Shown: positions 4,616 to 6,147 of the stretch, one piece after another
Layout: every line of letters begins with the position of its first letter
Position numbering within the stretch: position 1 is the stretch's first letter
Origin: Desulfohalobiaceae bacterium
GTDB taxonomy: Bacteria > Desulfobacterota > Desulfovibrionia > Desulfovibrionales > Desulfothermaceae
DNA: 6,147 nt
NCBI GenBank assembly: GCA_021737115.1
Contig: JAIPER010000233.1
Location: forward strand, 1 to 6,147
Direction of reading: 5' to 3'
Program-made: the position numbers and the translations under genes
The notes under the pieces: generated by a model
Databases searched by the model: none
What the model was told of the DNA's origin: nothing
What the model saw: only the letters and a program-made list of their open reading frames with translations

Positions 4616-6147
4616 TACTTGTAGCTCCTTACCGACGGTTGAACATTTTCAAAGACCAGAGGCTCCCGGTGCATCTCCGGCTTTATGTCCCGCCCCCTGT
4701 ATTCCCAGGCCGACACATGACTGAACTCCTGATCGTTGCGCTTTGCCTCTCCTTCTTCTGTCTGGTACTCGACCCGGAAATGTCCCCCGCAGGATTCCTC
4801 CCTGGCCAGGGCGTCATGTGTCAGGAGTTCGCCGAATTCCAGAAAATCGGCCACACGCAGTGCTTTTTCCAGTTCCTGGTTCAGACCGTCGGCCGCACCG
4901 CTCAAGTTGACATTTTCCCAGAACTCCCGGCGCAGCCGGGGGATCTCATCAAGGGCCCGGAGCAGACTCTCCCTGCTGCGGGCCATGCCGCACTCTTCCC
5001 ACATGATCAACCCCAGTTTGCGGTGGAATTCATTGACCGTCTTCTTTCCCCGGATTTCGAGCAGGGCCTGGATCTTCTCTTCTACCTGTTTTCTGGACTC
5101 CTGAAAGGCCTCGTGGTTTGCATCCACTGTACCGGGTGCGATCCGTCCCAGATAATCGGCTATGGTGTAGGGAATGACGAAATAGCCGTCGGCCAGCCCC
5201 TGCATCAGGGCGCTGGCCCCGAGCCTGTTGGCGCCGTGATCGGAAAAGTTGGCCTCCCCCAGGACGAAAAGCCCGGGCAGGTTGCTCTGCAGGTTGTAAT
5301 CCACCCAGAGGCCGCCCATGGCATAATGCGGCGCCGGATAGATCCGCATGGGCTGCTGGTAAGCGTCTTCAGCCGTGATCCGCTCATACATCTCAAAGAG
5401 GTTGCCGTACCGCTCCCGGATCACATCCTCCCCCAGCCGCTTTATGGAATCGGAAAAATCGAGGTAGACGCCGTAGCCGGTGGGACCGACCCCTCTGCCC
5501 TGGTCACAGGCCTCCTTGGCCGCCCTGGAGGCGATGTCCCTGGGAGCCAGGTTTCCGAAGCTCGGGTATTTGCGTTCCAGATAATAGTCCCGTTCATTTT
5601 CGGGGATCTCTTCCGGCTGCCTGGTATCCCCCTTTTTCCCGGGAACCCAGATCCGGCCGTCGTTGCGCAGGGATTCGGACATCAGGGTCAGCTTGGACTG
5701 GTGCTCGCCGCTGACCGGAATACAGGTGGGATGGATCTGGGTGTAGCAGGGGTTGGCGAAAAAGGCCCCCTTTTTATAGGCCCGATAGGCAGCGGTCACA
5801 TTGCAGCCCATGGCGTTGGTGGACAGATAAAAGACATTGACATAGCCGCCTGTGGCCAGAACAACCGCGTCCCCGGCAAAAGAGGACATCTCCCCGCTGA
5901 CCAGGTCCCTGACCGTGATCCCTTTAGCCTCTCCGTCCACCACCACCAGATCGAGCATCTCCGATCTGGTGTGCAGTCTGACGTTGCCCTGTTTTCTCTG
6001 CCTGGCCAGGGCCTGATAGGCCCCGAGGAGAAGCTGCTGTCCGGTCTGCCCTCTGGCGTAAAAGGTCCGGGAGACCTGGGCCCCGCCAAAGGAGCGGTTG
6101 ACCAGGTAGCCGCCGTAATCCCTGGCAAAGGGGACTCCCTGGGCCGC
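4615..6147 (-). CDS. frdA: Succinate dehydrogenase/fumarate reductase flavoprotein subunit, 5' end outside window
   Basis: The frame is open from the window edge (first full codon at 6147) to TAA at 4617-4615, giving 510 residues. The Met codon at 5958 is internal, because the upstream 63 residues (for example SFGGAQVSRTFYARGQTGQQ at 19-38) are clearly family sequence. About 125-130 N-terminal residues are missing, including the FAD dinucleotide fold and the histidine that binds FAD covalently. Counting from the edge, visible catalytic parts are VLATGGY (96-102), QIHPTCIP (137-144), Arg203 in APRDIASR (proton-transfer arginine), His274 in HYAMGG and Arg308 in GANRLGA. The sequence is of the Wolinella/Bacteroidetes kind (IHPTCIPVSGEHQSKLTLMS). 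The enzyme interconverts fumarate and succinate on a membrane-bound complex. It is coupled to frdB by TAATG; the cytochrome b anchor gene would be expected upstream, beyond 6147. Confidence 0.96.
   Translation of the reverse strand, partial: AAQGVPFARDYGGYLVNRSFGGAQVSRTFYARGQTGQQLLLGAYQALARQRKQGNVRLHTRSEMLDLVVVDGEAKGITVRDLVSGEMSSFAGDAVVLATGGYVNVFYLSTNAMGCNVTAAYRAYKKGAFFANPCYTQIHPTCIPVSGEHQSKLTLMSESLRNDGRIWVPGKKGDTRQPEEIPENERDYYLERKYPSFGNLAPRDIASRAAKEACDQGRGVGPTGYGVYLDFSDSIKRLGEDVIRERYGNLFEMYERITAEDAYQQPMRIYPAPHYAMGGLWVDYNLQSNLPGLFVLGEANFSDHGANRLGASALMQGLADGYFVIPYTIADYLGRIAPGTVDANHEAFQESRKQVEEKIQALLEIRGKKTVNEFHRKLGLIMWEECGMARSRESLLRALDEIPRLRREFWENVNLSGAADGLNQELEKALRVADFLEFGELLTHDALAREESCGGHFRVEYQTEEGEAKRNDQEFSHVSAWEYRGRDIKPEMHREPLVFENVQPSVRSYK
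4625..4630 (-). promoter_or_regulatory. Shine-Dalgarno site of frdB inside frdA
   Basis: AAGGAG on the minus strand, 9 nt before ATG 4615-4613, lies within the last frdA codons. Combined with the one-base TAATG overlap it indicates coupled translation, giving equal amounts of flavoprotein and iron-sulfur subunit. Confidence 0.8.

Noticed and set aside
5956..5958. ATG at 5958 as the frdA start
   Set aside because: The frame stays open to the window edge and the upstream 63 residues match the flavoprotein family, so this Met is internal.

Overview
The window (6147 bp) is a GC-rich bacterial segment in which every supportable gene lies on the minus strand, so transcription runs from position 6147 toward position 1. 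Gene content is a C4-dicarboxylate module: a non-classical (Wolinella/Bacteroidetes-like) succinate dehydrogenase/fumarate reductase flavoprotein (5' end cut off) and iron-sulfur subunit, a two-subunit class I iron-sulfur fumarase, a small uncharacterised protein, and the carboxyltransferase subunit of a biotin-dependent pyruvate carboxylase/oxaloacetate decarboxylase-type enzyme (3' end cut off). Two-subunit [4Fe-4S] fumarase beside this SdhAB type and a stand-alone carboxyltransferase suggests an anaerobe, most likely a sulfate reducer or relative among the Desulfobacterota (Deltaproteobacteria). That placement is inferred from protein style and is not proven by the window.

Layout in transcription order: frdA (6147 to 4615, partial) and frdB (4615 to 3869) are translationally coupled through TAATG. 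A roughly 590-bp gap follows. Its first 210 bp are an uninterrupted array of 30 heptamers (3663-3872) that reaches into frdB and supplies its stop codon. Next come about 385 AT-rich bp holding a good sigma70-like promoter (TTGACA-16-TAAAAT, 3600-3627), a small three-unit heptamer cluster (3537-3557), a stem-loop with a T-run (3418-3485), and a 19-bp inverted repeat (3290-3394) ending two bases before the fumarase ribosome binding site. Fumarase alpha (3276 to 2419) and beta (2437 to 1910) overlap by 19 nt. A 128-bp gap contains GTTCACG-type repeats, including two perfect 31-bp tandem copies. A 69-residue protein (1781 to 1572) and the carboxyltransferase gene (1508 to <1) complete the window. 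The carboxyltransferase gene is a 502-codon open frame with neither a stop codon nor a biotin site inside the window.

The enzymes connect pyruvate + CO2 <-> oxaloacetate (carboxyltransferase), malate <-> fumarate (fumarase) and fumarate <-> succinate with the quinone pool (Frd/Sdh). Malate dehydrogenase, the cytochrome b anchor of the Frd/Sdh complex, the biotin carboxylase and the biotin carrier are not in view. The proteins themselves are ordinary. The unusual content is non-coding: three different sequence families that all have a 7-bp period sit in the intergenic spaces, and the fumarase genes appear to have a long structured leader. I saw no CRISPR array, insertion sequence, tRNA/rRNA or defence system.
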